Shown piece after piece: positions 17,111 to 26,025 of a DNA stretch of 64,000 nt. The first letter of the stretch is position 1. Every line of letters begins with the position of its first letter. This stretch comes from DASPRM01 sp035319065. Lineage in GTDB: Bacteria > Acidobacteriota > Terriglobia > Terriglobales > Acidobacteriaceae. Both the position numbers and the translations under genes were made by a program. Location: assembly GCA_035319065.1 (NCBI GenBank), contig DATHDM010000316.1:14205-78204 (forward strand), in the 5' to 3' direction. A model generated the notes under the pieces. That model was not told the DNA's origin. It saw only the letters and a list, made by a program, of their open reading frames with translations, and made no database searches.

Positions 17111-18529
17111 ATGCGACGTCTGTTTTCCCTTGCGGTCCTGACCGCGATATTGGCAACCATCTTTACGGCATGCGGAGGGGGAGCTGGCTCCTCAAACTCC
17201 GGCAACACCAACACCAGCCAAAGTCAAGGGGCTACCTTCATCACGGCCGAGGATGCTCCGCTGCCATCCGTGCTGGCATTCAACGTCACTATCAACAGCA
17301 TCACGCTGAACAACTCGTCCACGAGCGTTACTGCGCTGTCTGAGGCAACCACCGTCGATTTCGCCCGCCTGCTTGGACTGCGCACGCTGCTCGCCTTTAA
17401 CTCGGTGCCAGCGGGAACCTACACCAGCGCCACCTTCAGTCTGTCTAATCCCGTGATCTCGTACCTGGACCTGAGCCAGACACCTCCGGGAGTAGGCACG
17501 ATCAACGGCTCCTTCACTGCGCCTAACAACACCACTTCCCCCACCACCACTGTGACCGTTTCTCTCAAGACTCCCATGGTGGTTACGGCCAACGGTCTCT
17601 CCGGCCTGCACATGGAGTTTGACCTGCGGCAGTCGGTGCAGCTGGACAATGCGGGCCAGGTGACCGGCGTGGTCAACCCGCAGATCGACCTGCGCCCCGT
17701 TTTCCCCAAGGACGACGACGCGCAGATCACCGACCTTCGCGGCGGTCTGGTCTCGGTCAACGTGGCCGGCAACTCGTTCGTGATCCAGCGGCTGCACGGC
17801 CACCAGATCACTATCGACGTGAACAGCTCCACTACGTACAGCGGCACCACTAGCCTCAGCACGCTCACCACTCCGGCCGTGATCGAGGTTGACGGCACGG
17901 TCCAGAACGACGGCAGCGTGCTGGCGAGTTCGGTCGAGGTCGTTACCACCCACTCGAATTTCGTGAGCGGCCGCATCGTGGCAGTCAACCCAACCTCCGG
18001 TCCGGTGAAAACCGTGACCCTGCTGGTCGGGGAAGAGTGGCCTGACATTGCCAACATCCAAGTAGGCTTCCCGGTCACGCTCGACATCAGTCAGGTGCAG
18101 GATTACGACATCTGCCATGTCGACAACTGGTTCACCAGCTTCCTGTTCAACAGCTCCGAACTGGTGGTTGGCCAGCGCATCGCCATCGGCGGGATGCTGG
18201 ACACCACCCAGAACCCCGCGGTGCTCGTCCCACACCGGGTCGTGCTGCGCCGGCAGGGTGTGGAAGGCGATCTGGTAGCTAACAGCGTCAACATCGTGAG
18301 CGGCAACCAGGGCAGCTTCCAGATCCAGAACAACCGCCTTTTCGGATACATCCTGGGCGCTCCTTTGGATGTCTCCACCAGCAACTTCACGCACTTCCGC
18401 AATATCAACGGGCTGAGCGGGCTGGCCGCGGCCGGCAGCGCCAAGGTGGGAACCTACGGCCTGGTGCTGAAGGACAACTCCACCGGCAACCCGCGGATGT
18501 ACGCCCACTGGGTCACCGTGCTTCCGTAG
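17111..18529 (+). CDS. DUF4382/DUF5666-type lipoprotein
   Basis: A 472-residue exported protein. The signal peptide ends in a lipobox with Cys21 (ATIFTAC), followed by a Gly/Ser/Asn linker. Residues 40-200 resemble DUF4382 (ITAEDAPLPSVLAFNVTINSITL, later FDLRQSVQLD). The rest holds beta-rich repeats resembling DUF5666 (GGLVSVNVAGNSFVI, TTPAVIEVDGTV, SGRIVAVNPTSG). Both domains are frequent in acidobacterial surface lipoproteins and their role is unknown. GGAG six bases before ATG 17111 supports the start. A good intrinsic terminator follows at 18556-18587, so it is a single-gene unit. Confidence 0.85.
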   Translation: MRRLFSLAVLTAILATIFTACGGGAGSSNSGNTNTSQSQGATFITAEDAPLPSVLAFNVTINSITLNNSSTSVTALSEATTVDFARLLGLRTLLAFNSVPAGTYTSATFSLSNPVISYLDLSQTPPGVGTINGSFTAPNNTTSPTTTVTVSLKTPMVVTANGLSGLHMEFDLRQSVQLDNAGQVTGVVNPQIDLRPVFPKDDDAQITDLRGGLVSVNVAGNSFVIQRLHGHQITIDVNSSTTYSGTTSLSTLTTPAVIEVDGTVQNDGSVLASSVEVVTTHSNFVSGRIVAVNPTSGPVKTVTLLVGEEWPDIANIQVGFPVTLDISQVQDYDICHVDNWFTSFLFNSSELVVGQRIAIGGMLDTTQNPAVLVPHRVVLRRQGVEGDLVANSVNIVSGNQGSFQIQNNRLFGYILGAPLDVSTSNFTHFRNINGLSGLAAAGSAKVGTYGLVLKDNSTGNPRMYAHWVTVLP

Positions 18530-18555
18530 TTCCTCAACGGATCACCCCAAGCAAC

Positions 18556-18587
18556 GGCAGGCGGCCGCAAGGCCGCCTGTCTCCTTT
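18556..18587 (+). terminator. Terminator of the DUF4382 lipoprotein gene
   Basis: CAGGCGGCC and GGCCGCCTG (18558-18579) make a perfect 9-bp stem closed by a GCAA tetraloop, extended by two more pairs, followed by CTCCTTTTG. It starts 27 bases after the stop codon. Confidence 0.8.
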
Positions 18588-18700
18588 TGCGTGAGGGTCA
18601 TGGCTTTGCAGCGCTCAACCACTACCGTGATCCGGAGCGGGCATAGCCCCACGTGTGCGGCACTAGTCACATCCTTCCGTCTTTCCTTATTGCACGCCCG

Positions 18701-18706
18701 TATAAT
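18701..18706 (+). promoter_or_regulatory. -10 box abutting the molybdopterin oxidoreductase start (leaderless layout)
   Basis: A perfect TATAAT ends six bases before the ATG at 18713 (TATAATCAACCTATG). A normal start site 6-8 bases after a -10 box would fall on the start codon itself. There is no Shine-Dalgarno sequence and no clear -35 hexamer at 16-18 bases. Confidence 0.5.
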
Positions 18707-18712
18707 CAACCT

Positions 18713-20899
18713 ATGAAGTCTGTGGTTCACGCTGCCTGTCCTCATGACTGTCCCGACGCTTGCGGCGTCCGGATCACCGTTCAGGACGGGCGCGCGACCC
18801 GCATCCAGGGTGATCCCAACCACCCGGTCACCCAGGGCTTCCTGTGCGCGAAAGTTGCCAAGTATCTCGACCGCGTCTATTCACCCGATCGCGTACTCTT
18901 TCCCTTGCGCCGGCGGAAACACGTCGCCAAAGGGTCAGGCCATAAGAACTTCGAAGACTTCGAGCGCATTTCCTGGGATGAGGCTCTCTCGGAAATCGCC
19001 GTTCGCCTTCGCAGCATTGCCCGCGATCACGGACCGGAAGCCATCCTGCCTTACTCCTACGGCGGCACTCTCGGGACTCTGGGTGGCGGCTCCATGGACC
19101 GCCGTTTCTTTCACCGCCTGGGCGCCTCGCAGTTGGATCGCACCATCTGCTCGACCGCGGGCGGGGACGCGCTGGTTTCCGTCCTGGGCAAGAAACTCGG
19201 CACCGAGCCGGAACAGTTCGTGCACTCGCGCTACATCATCGCCTGGGGCGCGAACATTCATGGCAACAACGTCCATTTGTGGCCATTCATCCACAAGGCC
19301 CGGCGCGCGGGCGCAAAGCTGGTGGTCATCGATCCTTACCGCACGCGCACAGCCGACTGCGCCGATTGGTATCTCCCCATCACACCCGGCACCGACGTTG
19401 CCCTAGCGTTGGCGATGATGCACATCATCATCGGCGAGAATCTCTACGATGGCGATTACGTCGCGCGCCACACCACCGGCTTCGAGGGGCTGCGCGAGCG
19501 CGTAAAGGATTACCCGCCCGAGCGCGTGGCGGAGTGGACCGGGATCACCGCCAGCGACATCTACAAGCTGGCGCGCGAGTATGCCAGCGTGCGCCCGGCA
19601 GTCATTCGCCTCAACTACGGGGTTTCGCGGTCGGAGAACGGCGGCATGGCAGTGCGCGCTGTCGCCATGCTGCCTTGCCTTACGGGATCGTGGAAGGAAG
19701 TCGGAGGCGGCCTCCAACTCTCCACCAGCGGCGCATTTCCCCTGAACAAAGGGGCCCTGGAGCGCCTGGACCTGATGGAGAAGTCGCCGCTCGGCCGCCG
19801 CGCTCGCATGGTGAACATGACGGAGCTGGGCAAGGCGCTGGCCACGCTATCGGATCCGCCGGTGAAAGCGCTGTTCGTGTACAACTCGAATCCGGCGGCG
19901 GTTGCGCCGAATCGCAACCTGGTAATTGAGCAACTCCGGCGGACCGACCTGTTCACCATCGTGCACGAGCAATTTCTTACCGATACCACCGATTACGCCG
20001 ACCTCGTGCTGCCGGCGACCACCTTCTTCGAGCACAAGGATTTGCAGGGCGCCTACGGCCATCACTACGTGCAGATCTCCAATCAGGCGATCGCTCCGCT
20101 GGGCGAGTGCCGCTCCAACGTGGATCTATTCCGCGAACTGGCCGCGCGCATGGGCTTTGAGGACGACTGCTTCCGCGAGTCAGTGGATGAAATGATCGAC
20201 GCAGCCCTGTCCACATCCCACCCCTGGCTGCGGGGCATTGATCGGGCTCGCCTGGAGCGGGAACACTTCGTCCGCCTTGAGTTCAATGGATCTTCGGAAC
20301 CTTCAGGGAATGGCGGCTCGGAGAAAAGCCACGCTCACTTCTTGCCTTTCGCCGAGGGCGGCTTCTTCACTCCGAGCGGCAAGGCCGAACTCTCCAGTCC
20401 GCAATTAGCGGCCCAGGGCCTGGATCCGGTTGCATGCTTCATTCCTCCCAACGAGTCGCGCCACCACAGAAACGGCGCGGGCGGGAGGAACTCACAATTC
20501 CCCCTGGAGCTGCTGGCGCGAAAGGCTGACAACTTCCTCAACACCACGTTTAACAACCTGCCTACAGTGCGAACGCTGGAAGAGCCCGGCTTGCTCGAGA
20601 TTCACCCCTTCGATGCGCGTTCACGCGACATTCACGACGGCGAGCAGGTTCGGGTCTTCAATCACCGCGGGGAAATCCGTCTGGTGGCGCGCATCACCGA
20701 CGCAATCCAGCCGAGTGTGGTCGCCGCTCGCCTCGACTCGGGCAAGCAGCGCGCCGATGGCATCAACATCAACGTACTCACCTCCGACCGCCTCACCGAC
20801 ATCGGCCGGGGTGCGACGTTCTATTCCACGCTGGTGGAAGTTAAGCCGGTCGGCCGAGGTGAGCAAAGGGTGAGCCGGCAGGCGAAGCCCCCGGCATAG
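18713..20899 (+). CDS. Molybdopterin oxidoreductase (DMSO reductase family)
   Basis: A 728-residue catalytic subunit. Cys9, Cys13, Cys17 and Cys45 (CPHDCPDAC ... FLCAK) form the [4Fe-4S] site near the N-terminus. Cys146 in TICSTAGG stands where the family often has the molybdenum ligand. Later blocks bind the two guanine-dinucleotide pterins (AWGANIHGNN, VVIDPYRTRTADCADWYLPITPGTD, NSNPAAVAPN, TDTTDYADLVLPATTFFEH), and the C-terminal domain begins near residue 620. There is no Tat signal, so it is probably cytoplasmic. No iron-sulfur or membrane subunit genes adjoin, so partner and substrate are unknown. ATG 18713 was chosen because the [4Fe-4S] motif then starts at residue 9, as expected. Confidence 0.92.
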   Translation: MKSVVHAACPHDCPDACGVRITVQDGRATRIQGDPNHPVTQGFLCAKVAKYLDRVYSPDRVLFPLRRRKHVAKGSGHKNFEDFERISWDEALSEIAVRLRSIARDHGPEAILPYSYGGTLGTLGGGSMDRRFFHRLGASQLDRTICSTAGGDALVSVLGKKLGTEPEQFVHSRYIIAWGANIHGNNVHLWPFIHKARRAGAKLVVIDPYRTRTADCADWYLPITPGTDVALALAMMHIIIGENLYDGDYVARHTTGFEGLRERVKDYPPERVAEWTGITASDIYKLAREYASVRPAVIRLNYGVSRSENGGMAVRAVAMLPCLTGSWKEVGGGLQLSTSGAFPLNKGALERLDLMEKSPLGRRARMVNMTELGKALATLSDPPVKALFVYNSNPAAVAPNRNLVIEQLRRTDLFTIVHEQFLTDTTDYADLVLPATTFFEHKDLQGAYGHHYVQISNQAIAPLGECRSNVDLFRELAARMGFEDDCFRESVDEMIDAALSTSHPWLRGIDRARLEREHFVRLEFNGSSEPSGNGGSEKSHAHFLPFAEGGFFTPSGKAELSSPQLAAQGLDPVACFIPPNESRHHRNGAGGRNSQFPLELLARKADNFLNTTFNNLPTVRTLEEPGLLEIHPFDARSRDIHDGEQVRVFNHRGEIRLVARITDAIQPSVVAARLDSGKQRADGININVLTSDRLTDIGRGATFYSTLVEVKPVGRGEQRVSRQAKPPA

Positions 20900-20934
20900 C
20901 TGGGGTCAGGAGTTCTGGGCTCCTGCTTGTCCGA

Positions 20935-21759
20935 TTACTTCCCGGGCTTCTTGAAGGGATCGTAGGTCACGCTGGTCTGGAACAGCGAATCCGCAACTCC
21001 GGTATTGACGCGCACCACGGTCAGGAAGCGCTGATTGGTGATCTCGCCGTTGCGGGTGCGCAGAATGCTGTGCGGAAGCAGCACCCCGCCAACCGATCTG
21101 AAGTTGTCGTAGATTTCTCCCTCTTCGTTCTTCAGGTTGTCGAGGCGATCCCGCCAGCTCCAGACTTTCTTCACCGGCAGGTGCGTGTTGCGGTCAATAA
21201 AGATGGTGACCGAGTCGTTCTTGGCATCGAGGATGGTCACCGAATCGCAGGGCTTCTGCTCCGCCACCGCCGGTCCGTCGTAGATGAGGGCAGTGTCCTT
21301 CTGCTGCAGCCATATTCGCAGCACTGTTTCCATCGAGTGCTCACGCCGCCGCAGGTAATCCTCCAGTTGCTCCCGTTCCTGCGGCGCGGTGCCCTTGTAG
21401 GTAACCTCGTAGCCGCGATCGCCGACATTGATGTAGACGATGTCGCGTTGCTTGGTGAGTTCGACCCGGTCCTTGTCGGGAAACTTCCAGAAGCGCCAGA
21501 AGGGTGCGCCCACGCTGTTCGGGCGGCCCTGGAGGAAGCTGTAGGCACGACCTTCCTGCTCCATATCCTGGACCGACATGTAAGTCTTGCCGCCCATCGT
21601 CTGGATCATCTGGTCCAGGAAGGCGCGCGCCTTGAGTGCGTTTTTGTCGGTGCTCTCGACGGCAATGAAGGGAGAAGGTGCGGGAGAAGCTTCCTGAGCC
21701 GACGATTGCACCAGCGCAGGCGCAATGGCTAGCAGCGCAATCAAGATAAGGTGTCTCAT
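20935..21759 (-). CDS. Secreted hypothetical protein (LolA-like features)
   Basis: A 274-residue product with a signal peptide (MRHLILIALLAIAPALVQSSAQ). The mature part starts with a helix KARAFLDQMIQTMGGKTYMSVQDM and then many beta strands (VYINVGDRGYEVTYKG, DSVTIFIDRNTHLPVKKVWSWRD), a layout like LolA/outer-membrane lipoprotein-sorting relatives, but I would not name it. The start at 21759 is the one that puts the hydrophobic signal at the N-terminus; two ATGs further upstream are possible, the first overlapping the SDR stop. It lies 62 bases after the SDR gene and may share its transcript. Confidence 0.7.
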   Translation of the reverse strand: MRHLILIALLAIAPALVQSSAQEASPAPSPFIAVESTDKNALKARAFLDQMIQTMGGKTYMSVQDMEQEGRAYSFLQGRPNSVGAPFWRFWKFPDKDRVELTKQRDIVYINVGDRGYEVTYKGTAPQEREQLEDYLRRREHSMETVLRIWLQQKDTALIYDGPAVAEQKPCDSVTILDAKNDSVTIFIDRNTHLPVKKVWSWRDRLDNLKNEEGEIYDNFRSVGGVLLPHSILRTRNGEITNQRFLTVVRVNTGVADSLFQTSVTYDPFKKPGK

Positions 21760-21821
21760 TTCGCAAGGCACCTGCGGGAGACGCATCTTGGGCTTTCGCC
21801 GCGTCGGGATGAGAGCTCCGA

Positions 21822-22577
21822 TCATCCTACCAATACCGCGCCGCCGTTCACGTTAAAGATTTCGCCGGTGATGAATCCTGCGTGATCGGTGCACAGGAAC
21901 AGGATGGGAGCGGCTACTTCCTCCGGAGTGCCGGCCCGGCCCAGCGGGATAGTAACGAGCACGCGTTGCCTGGTGGCTGGATCTTCCAGCGCCGGTGCGG
22001 CCATCTCCGTCGCCACCCATCCCGGCGCCACGCAATTGACGTAAATGCGGTCGCGCGCCAGCTCGGTGGAGAGCCCTTTGACCATGCTGATCACCGCGCC
22101 TTTGCTGGCGGCGTAGTCGCAGTGAAACGCCTCTCCCCGCTGGCCGGCGGTCGAGCTGATGATTACGATATGCCCGCCGCCCTGCTTCTTCATCTGCGCA
22201 ACCGCGTACTTGACCAGGCCGAAAACGCTGTCGAGATTGACCGCCAGCGTCCGCCTCCACTGCTCGTCCGTCATGCGGTCGACGGCTGCATCCTCAGGAG
22301 GCCAGATGCCGTGGTTGGCGATCAGGATGTCGAGCCGTCCAAAGCGCTTGACCGCCGCTTCTACCAGCCGGCGCGCAGCCTCCGGGCTGTCGAGATCGCT
22401 CTGGAAGGCGGCGCAGCGGCTCTCGCCGCAGCGCGCCGCAAGGGCCTCTGCCTGTTGTCTGGCCTTCCGATAGCTGAAGGCGACGCTTGCGCCGGCGGCC
22501 ACAAAGAGGCTCACTGCAGCCGCCCCAATACCGCGCGAGCCTCCGCTGATCAACGCGACGCGCCCGGCAACCGACAT
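21822..22577 (-). CDS. Short-chain dehydrogenase/reductase (FabG-like)
   Basis: A 251-residue SDR. The Rossmann loop is SGGSRGIGAAAV at about 12-23, NHGIWPP holds the NAG-like motif, and the catalytic Ser-Tyr-Lys set is ISSTAGQRG followed by CDYAASKGA (YxxxK). The C-terminal CVAPGWVATEM is also canonical. It uses NAD(P)H, and the substrate is unknown. The ATG at 22577 was preferred because GGAG lies five bases upstream; another in-frame ATG six codons earlier is possible. A secreted hypothetical gene follows on the same strand. Confidence 0.9.
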   Translation of the reverse strand: MSVAGRVALISGGSRGIGAAAVSLFVAAGASVAFSYRKARQQAEALAARCGESRCAAFQSDLDSPEAARRLVEAAVKRFGRLDILIANHGIWPPEDAAVDRMTDEQWRRTLAVNLDSVFGLVKYAVAQMKKQGGGHIVIISSTAGQRGEAFHCDYAASKGAVISMVKGLSTELARDRIYVNCVAPGWVATEMAAPALEDPATRQRVLVTIPLGRAGTPEEVAAPILFLCTDHAGFITGEIFNVNGGAVLVG

Positions 22578-22703
22578 GGCAACTCCATTCGACATACGCC
22601 GATGAAGTTACCAGAAGCCACATGGCGAAGTCAGCAAGGGCGATGCGGGCTGTGCTCCCCGCGATCGATCCCTCGCGGGCGCAGCTCGCGAAGGAGGCAG
22701 CGT

Positions 22704-22883
22704 CTACGCCGACTTCTTCTTCCGCGGCTTATACGCCTTTTCCACTTCCTGAATGTCTTCCTCTACCGCTTCAGGATCGGGCATCTCGTACTCTGGATCG
22801 TAGCGGCTCTTCTCGCCCGCCGGCCGGTCGTGAAAGCCCTGGCCGTGCTCGTTCCTGGGAACTTCCTCTTTCTTGCGAGCCAT
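22704..22883 (-). CDS. Small hydrophilic hypothetical protein
   Basis: A 59-residue protein, MARKKEEVPRNEHGQG at its start and KAYKPRKKKSA at its end, with an acidic middle (DPEYEMPDPEAVEEDIQEVEK). It has no cysteine and no membrane segment and is probably partly disordered. GGAGG about five bases before ATG 22883 is a strong ribosome site and the main evidence that the gene is real. It lies between the amidotransferase-type hydrolase and the SDR gene on the same strand. Function unknown. Confidence 0.65.
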   Translation of the reverse strand: MARKKEEVPRNEHGQGFHDRPAGEKSRYDPEYEMPDPEAVEEDIQEVEKAYKPRKKKSA

Positions 22884-22932
22884 GATTCCTCCAGTGGGGT
22901 ATGGATGGGTGTGTCTAGGCGATAGATGCCGT

Positions 22933-23721
22933 CTAGCGGGGCAGCGTCTCAAAATCCGGAGCCGGGGTGCGGGGCTGTTCGTGGCGGCGCCGCGCCGCTT
23001 CGACAAACGCGCGAAAGATCGCCTGAGAAGCGGGATCCACCTCGAATCCTCGTTCCGGGTGCCACTGCACTCCGAGCACGAAGTGATCGGAAGAACTTCC
23101 CTCGACGGCTTCGATGATGCCGTCCTCCGGGCAACGCGCGACCACGCGCAGGCCGTCGCCGGCCGAGGCCACCGACTGGTGATGGCTCGAGTTCACCCAG
23201 CCGCAAGGCCTCCCCCGGTCGGCGGGCCAAATCGGTTCCAGCACCCGCGCCAGCGTCGAGCCCGGCTCGATTTCGACGGTGTGCGCGCGCGGCACCTTTC
23301 GCCCCGCCTCGTGGTTGATCTGGGTGCGAACCTCAGAGGGAATGTCCTGAAACAGGGTCCCCGTGCGCCACACGTTGAGTGCCTGCACCCCATAGCAGAT
23401 CCCCAGGATGGGCTTCCGCATGTTGTGTGCGTCCTGCAGCAGCAGTTCGTCCACATTGTCACGGCCGGGGTCGGCGGGGTTGGTTTCCTTACGTTTTGTG
23501 GCCCCGTACTTTTCCGGGGAAAGATCGGCGGGGCTGCCGGGCAGCAGAACCGCATCGCAGGTGGTCACCAGGCGGGCGATCTCGGCGTTCGGCCGGTCCA
23601 AGGGAATCATGACTGCCTCACCCCCTGCGGCCTCTACCGCTTGCATGTATTGCGGCAGGGAGCGCTGGTTGTAGTCCGGCTTCTGCGAGTGGGGCAACGG
23701 TACGGCAATGCGCGGGCGCAT
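22933..23721 (-). CDS. Gamma-glutamyl-gamma-aminobutyrate hydrolase family protein (class I glutamine amidotransferase fold, PuuD-like)
   Basis: A 262-residue peptidase C26-type hydrolase. The nucleophile is Cys109 in GICYGVQ, and the His-Glu pair is His221/Glu223 in VQWHPE; SSHHQS at 178-183 is also typical. PuuD members hydrolyse gamma-glutamyl-GABA in putrescine breakdown, but other members cleave different gamma-glutamyl amides, and no putrescine genes are near. The gene begins nine bases after the plsC-like stop codon, so the two form an operon. The TAAACT just upstream includes the TAA stop of that gene and is not counted as a promoter. Confidence 0.88.
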   Translation of the reverse strand: MRPRIAVPLPHSQKPDYNQRSLPQYMQAVEAAGGEAVMIPLDRPNAEIARLVTTCDAVLLPGSPADLSPEKYGATKRKETNPADPGRDNVDELLLQDAHNMRKPILGICYGVQALNVWRTGTLFQDIPSEVRTQINHEAGRKVPRAHTVEIEPGSTLARVLEPIWPADRGRPCGWVNSSHHQSVASAGDGLRVVARCPEDGIIEAVEGSSSDHFVLGVQWHPERGFEVDPASQAIFRAFVEAARRRHEQPRTPAPDFETLPR

Positions 23722-23730
23722 GGGTTAAGT

Positions 23731-24564
23731 TTAGCGCGGCTCCTGCCGGCGCGCAGTCTCGACTTCCGCCGGCGCTGCCGCGGGTCGAGGAGCAGCAGCA
23801 GGCCTCGGGTCAGGCGCCGAGGCCCGGGCATAGTACATGTCCTCGATCACCGCCTGCACGCGCTGAGAGAGCACATCCATGTCTCGCGTGGCGTATCCGG
23901 CGGTTGAGATCGGCTTACCCACGATCAGCTCAATCGGGTGCGGACGGATGTGATAGGTGTTCGGCCGAAGACACGCGTTCGTCCCTACAATTGCCAGGGG
24001 CACCACCGGAACGCCCGCCTTGATAGCGACGTAGAATGCTCCGCTCAGGAACGGCCTGACCTGGCCTGTCCCCGATCGCCCGCCTTCCGGGAAGACGACC
24101 AGCGGCATTCCCTTGTGGACGGTTTCCGAAGCACGATTCAGCGCGCGCAGGCTGGAGCGCGCATCGCTCTGGTCCACGGCAATCTGTCCCGACCGCCGCA
24201 AGTGCCAACCCATGAAGGGATAGCGAAACAACTCCTCCTTGGCGATGATCCGGAACGGCATGGGCATGTTCGCGTACAGTAGCGGAATGTCCAGCGCGGA
24301 GATGTGGTTCGCCGCATAAACCGCGGGCTGCTCAGGCTGGAGGTTCTCAAGGCCCAACACTCGAACCGGGGACAAGGTGGTTTTCAGGATCAGCCACGAC
24401 CACAAGCGCGCAAACTGATGCTGCACGCGGCCCTGCCGGTCAAACAGGGAACTGATCAGCGACAGACTCCCCAGGACGACAGTGTAAGAGTAAATCAGCG
24501 GGTCAAGGATGAAGATCGAACGGACCCAGCTCAGAGCATCCTGGATTTTGGGAGATTGGCTCAC
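23731..24564 (-). CDS. plsC: 1-acyl-sn-glycerol-3-phosphate acyltransferase family protein
   Basis: PlsC-type enzymes acylate lysophosphatidic acid at the inner membrane to make phosphatidic acid. In this 277-residue protein the catalytic NHISALD (HX4D) is near residue 87 and the substrate motif FPEGGRSGTG near 161; a hydrophobic segment at residues 25-42 can anchor it. The last 30 residues are Ala/Pro/Arg-rich and dispensable-looking. The start is GTG. It is followed within nine bases by the C26 hydrolase gene. Other acyltransferases in the same superfamily are possible, so the symbol is given by motif only. Confidence 0.85.
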   Translation of the reverse strand: MSQSPKIQDALSWVRSIFILDPLIYSYTVVLGSLSLISSLFDRQGRVQHQFARLWSWLILKTTLSPVRVLGLENLQPEQPAVYAANHISALDIPLLYANMPMPFRIIAKEELFRYPFMGWHLRRSGQIAVDQSDARSSLRALNRASETVHKGMPLVVFPEGGRSGTGQVRPFLSGAFYVAIKAGVPVVPLAIVGTNACLRPNTYHIRPHPIELIVGKPISTAGYATRDMDVLSQRVQAVIEDMYYARASAPDPRPAAAPRPAAAPAEVETARRQEPR

Positions 24565-24613
24565 CTACGGATGGAACAGGGTAGCACGTTCCTCGAGGCC
24601 CGCGGCCCCTCCG

Positions 24614-24985
24614 TCAGACCTGCTCCAGCACTTCCAGCGTCCTCTCATTGCGGACGTTCCCGGTATTGAGCGTGCTCTTGGGCTCGAGGAGCACAAGGTG
24701 CACCTCCTCATCCGCGATAGGCAAGTGCTCCATTCCGCGGGGCACGATGACAAACTCGCCGGGATGGAGCGCCAACTCCCGCTCCACGCCCTGCTCGCGG
24801 AATTTCATGCGCAGCGTTCCTTTCACGATTAGAAAAAGCTCATCCTCCTCGTCATGATGGTGCCACACGAATTCACCCTTTACCTTGACCAGCTTGACGT
24901 AGGAGTCGTTCACTTCACCGGCAATTTTGGGACTGTAGTAATCCTGGAAGCGGGAGAACTTTTCGGCAAGGTTCACTTTGTGCAT
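24614..24985 (-). CDS. Cupin-domain protein
   Basis: A 123-residue single-cupin protein. Motif 1 is GEFVWHHHDEEDELFLIVKG (metal-binding His and Glu) and motif 2 is HPGEFVIVPRGMEHLPI. Many close relatives are small mannose-6-phosphate-isomerase-like cupins of unknown substrate. The ATG at 24985 puts the domain at the normal distance from the N-terminus and has a G-rich ribosome-like site (GGGGGG) upstream; the longer frame is not coding. It lies just upstream of the plsC-like gene on the same strand and could be its transcript partner (49 bases between). Confidence 0.88.
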   Translation of the reverse strand: MHKVNLAEKFSRFQDYYSPKIAGEVNDSYVKLVKVKGEFVWHHHDEEDELFLIVKGTLRMKFREQGVERELALHPGEFVIVPRGMEHLPIADEEVHLVLLEPKSTLNTGNVRNERTLEVLEQV

Positions 24986-25349
24986 GGCATCCCCCCTGGA
25001 TTCAGATGTGCCGACCAAGTCCCACGACTCAGATTCCTGGCCCCGAGCAGCAGGTGTTCGAATTCCCCCTGATGAATCAGCTTGGCCGGCCGTTGACGGG
25101 CCCTCCACAGGATCAGCGTGGGTCGAGTAGTGATGGATGCGGTTCCAACGCCTATGCAATGTTCTCTGTAACGCCAAAAGCCGAAATCATATCCGCCGCG
25201 CGGGCTCGCACGCGGCGGATATGCTTCGGCCCCTTCTAACCTTGCTACTGCCTGGTACGTTTCGCCTTATTCTCGTGCAAGACCATCCGTCACGAAACGA
25301 ATGGTCCTGCACGGGGGAGAGCTAACGCAGCGTTGATCCGGCTACCCGA
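24986..25349. other. Intergenic region with a long hairpin
   Basis: 364 bases between two leftward genes. It contains a long hairpin (25180-25230) that I read as the terminator of the cysteine-rich protein gene to its right, and should contain the cupin promoter. No credible coding frame. Confidence 0.45.
25176..25230 (-). terminator. Terminator of cysteine-rich protein 1
   Basis: A near-perfect stem of about 19 bp: GCCGAA plus ATATCCGCCGCG (25180-25200) against CGCGGCGGATAT plus TTCGGC (25211-25230), ten-base loop. On the minus strand it is followed by TTTTGG. It starts 120 bases past the stop of the gene at 25350. Confidence 0.6.
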
Positions 25350-25955
25350 CTAGTTCGCTTGCTCGGGGCAGGAGCAAACGCCCTTGCCGCTGCCCAGGTA
25401 CTGCACGAACGCGCAGGCCTGGCCCAGGAAGGAGAGCTCGTCCTGCTGCAACAACGCAGGCTCGAATTCGGCTTCCGTGGTGGAGAAGTACTCGCCACCG
25501 GGGCTCTGCAGGTGAGTTCCCCACGCGCGCAGCGTGGTGGTGGGAACCGGGCTGGTGGGATCGCAGTTCGCCTGGTTGTCGGAGACGATCTTGATCACGC
25601 CCGTACTGGGAGCCGGCCAGCCGGTCAGCGGGTTGCCGTTCAGGTCATAGTTGACGGAGAACGTCAGCAGCCCGTTGGCCGTGATGTTGCATGAGCAGCA
25701 CTCGCTCATTTCCTGGTTGGCGTCGAACACGTAGATGTCAGCGCACACCGAACCTTCATGCGCAGACAGCGGCGTTCCCTGCTCTCCAGGATTGATGATG
25801 CGAACGGCTGTATCGGGATACCCCGGCGCCTTCGTGTCAGAGGCGGTTGAGAAATAGTTTACCCAGTACACTTCGCTGATCCCCTGCGCCGGAGCAAACG
25901 ACGCGCAGACAACCAGGAACAGTACCAGAACAGCAACGGAAAGGGTCTTACACAT
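25350..25955 (-). CDS. Secreted eight-cysteine protein, paralogue 1
   Basis: A 201-residue protein with a signal peptide (SVAVLVLFLVVCASFAPAQG). The mature part has eight cysteines that are all conserved in the neighbouring paralogue: one in SVCADIYVF, three in SECCSC, one in ANCDPTSPV, one in QACAFVQ and two in GVCSC. Exported with an even number of cysteines, it is probably held by four disulfides. Blocks such as VRIINPGEQGTP, NYDLNGNPLTG and TGVIKIVSDN are shared with the paralogue. AAGGAGG seven bases before ATG 25955 fixes the start. I know similar sequences only as uncharacterised acidobacterial proteins; no function is claimed. Confidence 0.8.
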   Translation of the reverse strand: MCKTLSVAVLVLFLVVCASFAPAQGISEVYWVNYFSTASDTKAPGYPDTAVRIINPGEQGTPLSAHEGSVCADIYVFDANQEMSECCSCNITANGLLTFSVNYDLNGNPLTGWPAPSTGVIKIVSDNQANCDPTSPVPTTTLRAWGTHLQSPGGEYFSTTEAEFEPALLQQDELSFLGQACAFVQYLGSGKGVCSCPEQAN

Positions 25956-26025
25956 ACGGAATCCTCCTTGATATGTTCCGGCCATGCGGTGGCGGAAATC
26001 GCTCGGGCAGAATGCACCGGCCCGA

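Noticed and set aside
17192..18508. A 438-codon minus-strand frame antisense to the DUF4382 lipoprotein gene
   Set aside because: The plus-strand protein has a lipobox, domain structure, ribosome site and terminator. The antisense frame is His/Val/Asp-rich shadow sequence.
23721..23737. TAAACT six bases before the C26 hydrolase ATG, read as a leaderless promoter
   Set aside because: The TAA is the stop codon of the upstream plsC-like gene and the genes are only nine bases apart, so an operon explains it better.
25055..25080. A GTTCGAATTC string resembling a tRNA T-arm
   Set aside because: No acceptor, D or anticodon arm pairs around it. No tRNA gene was found anywhere in the window.
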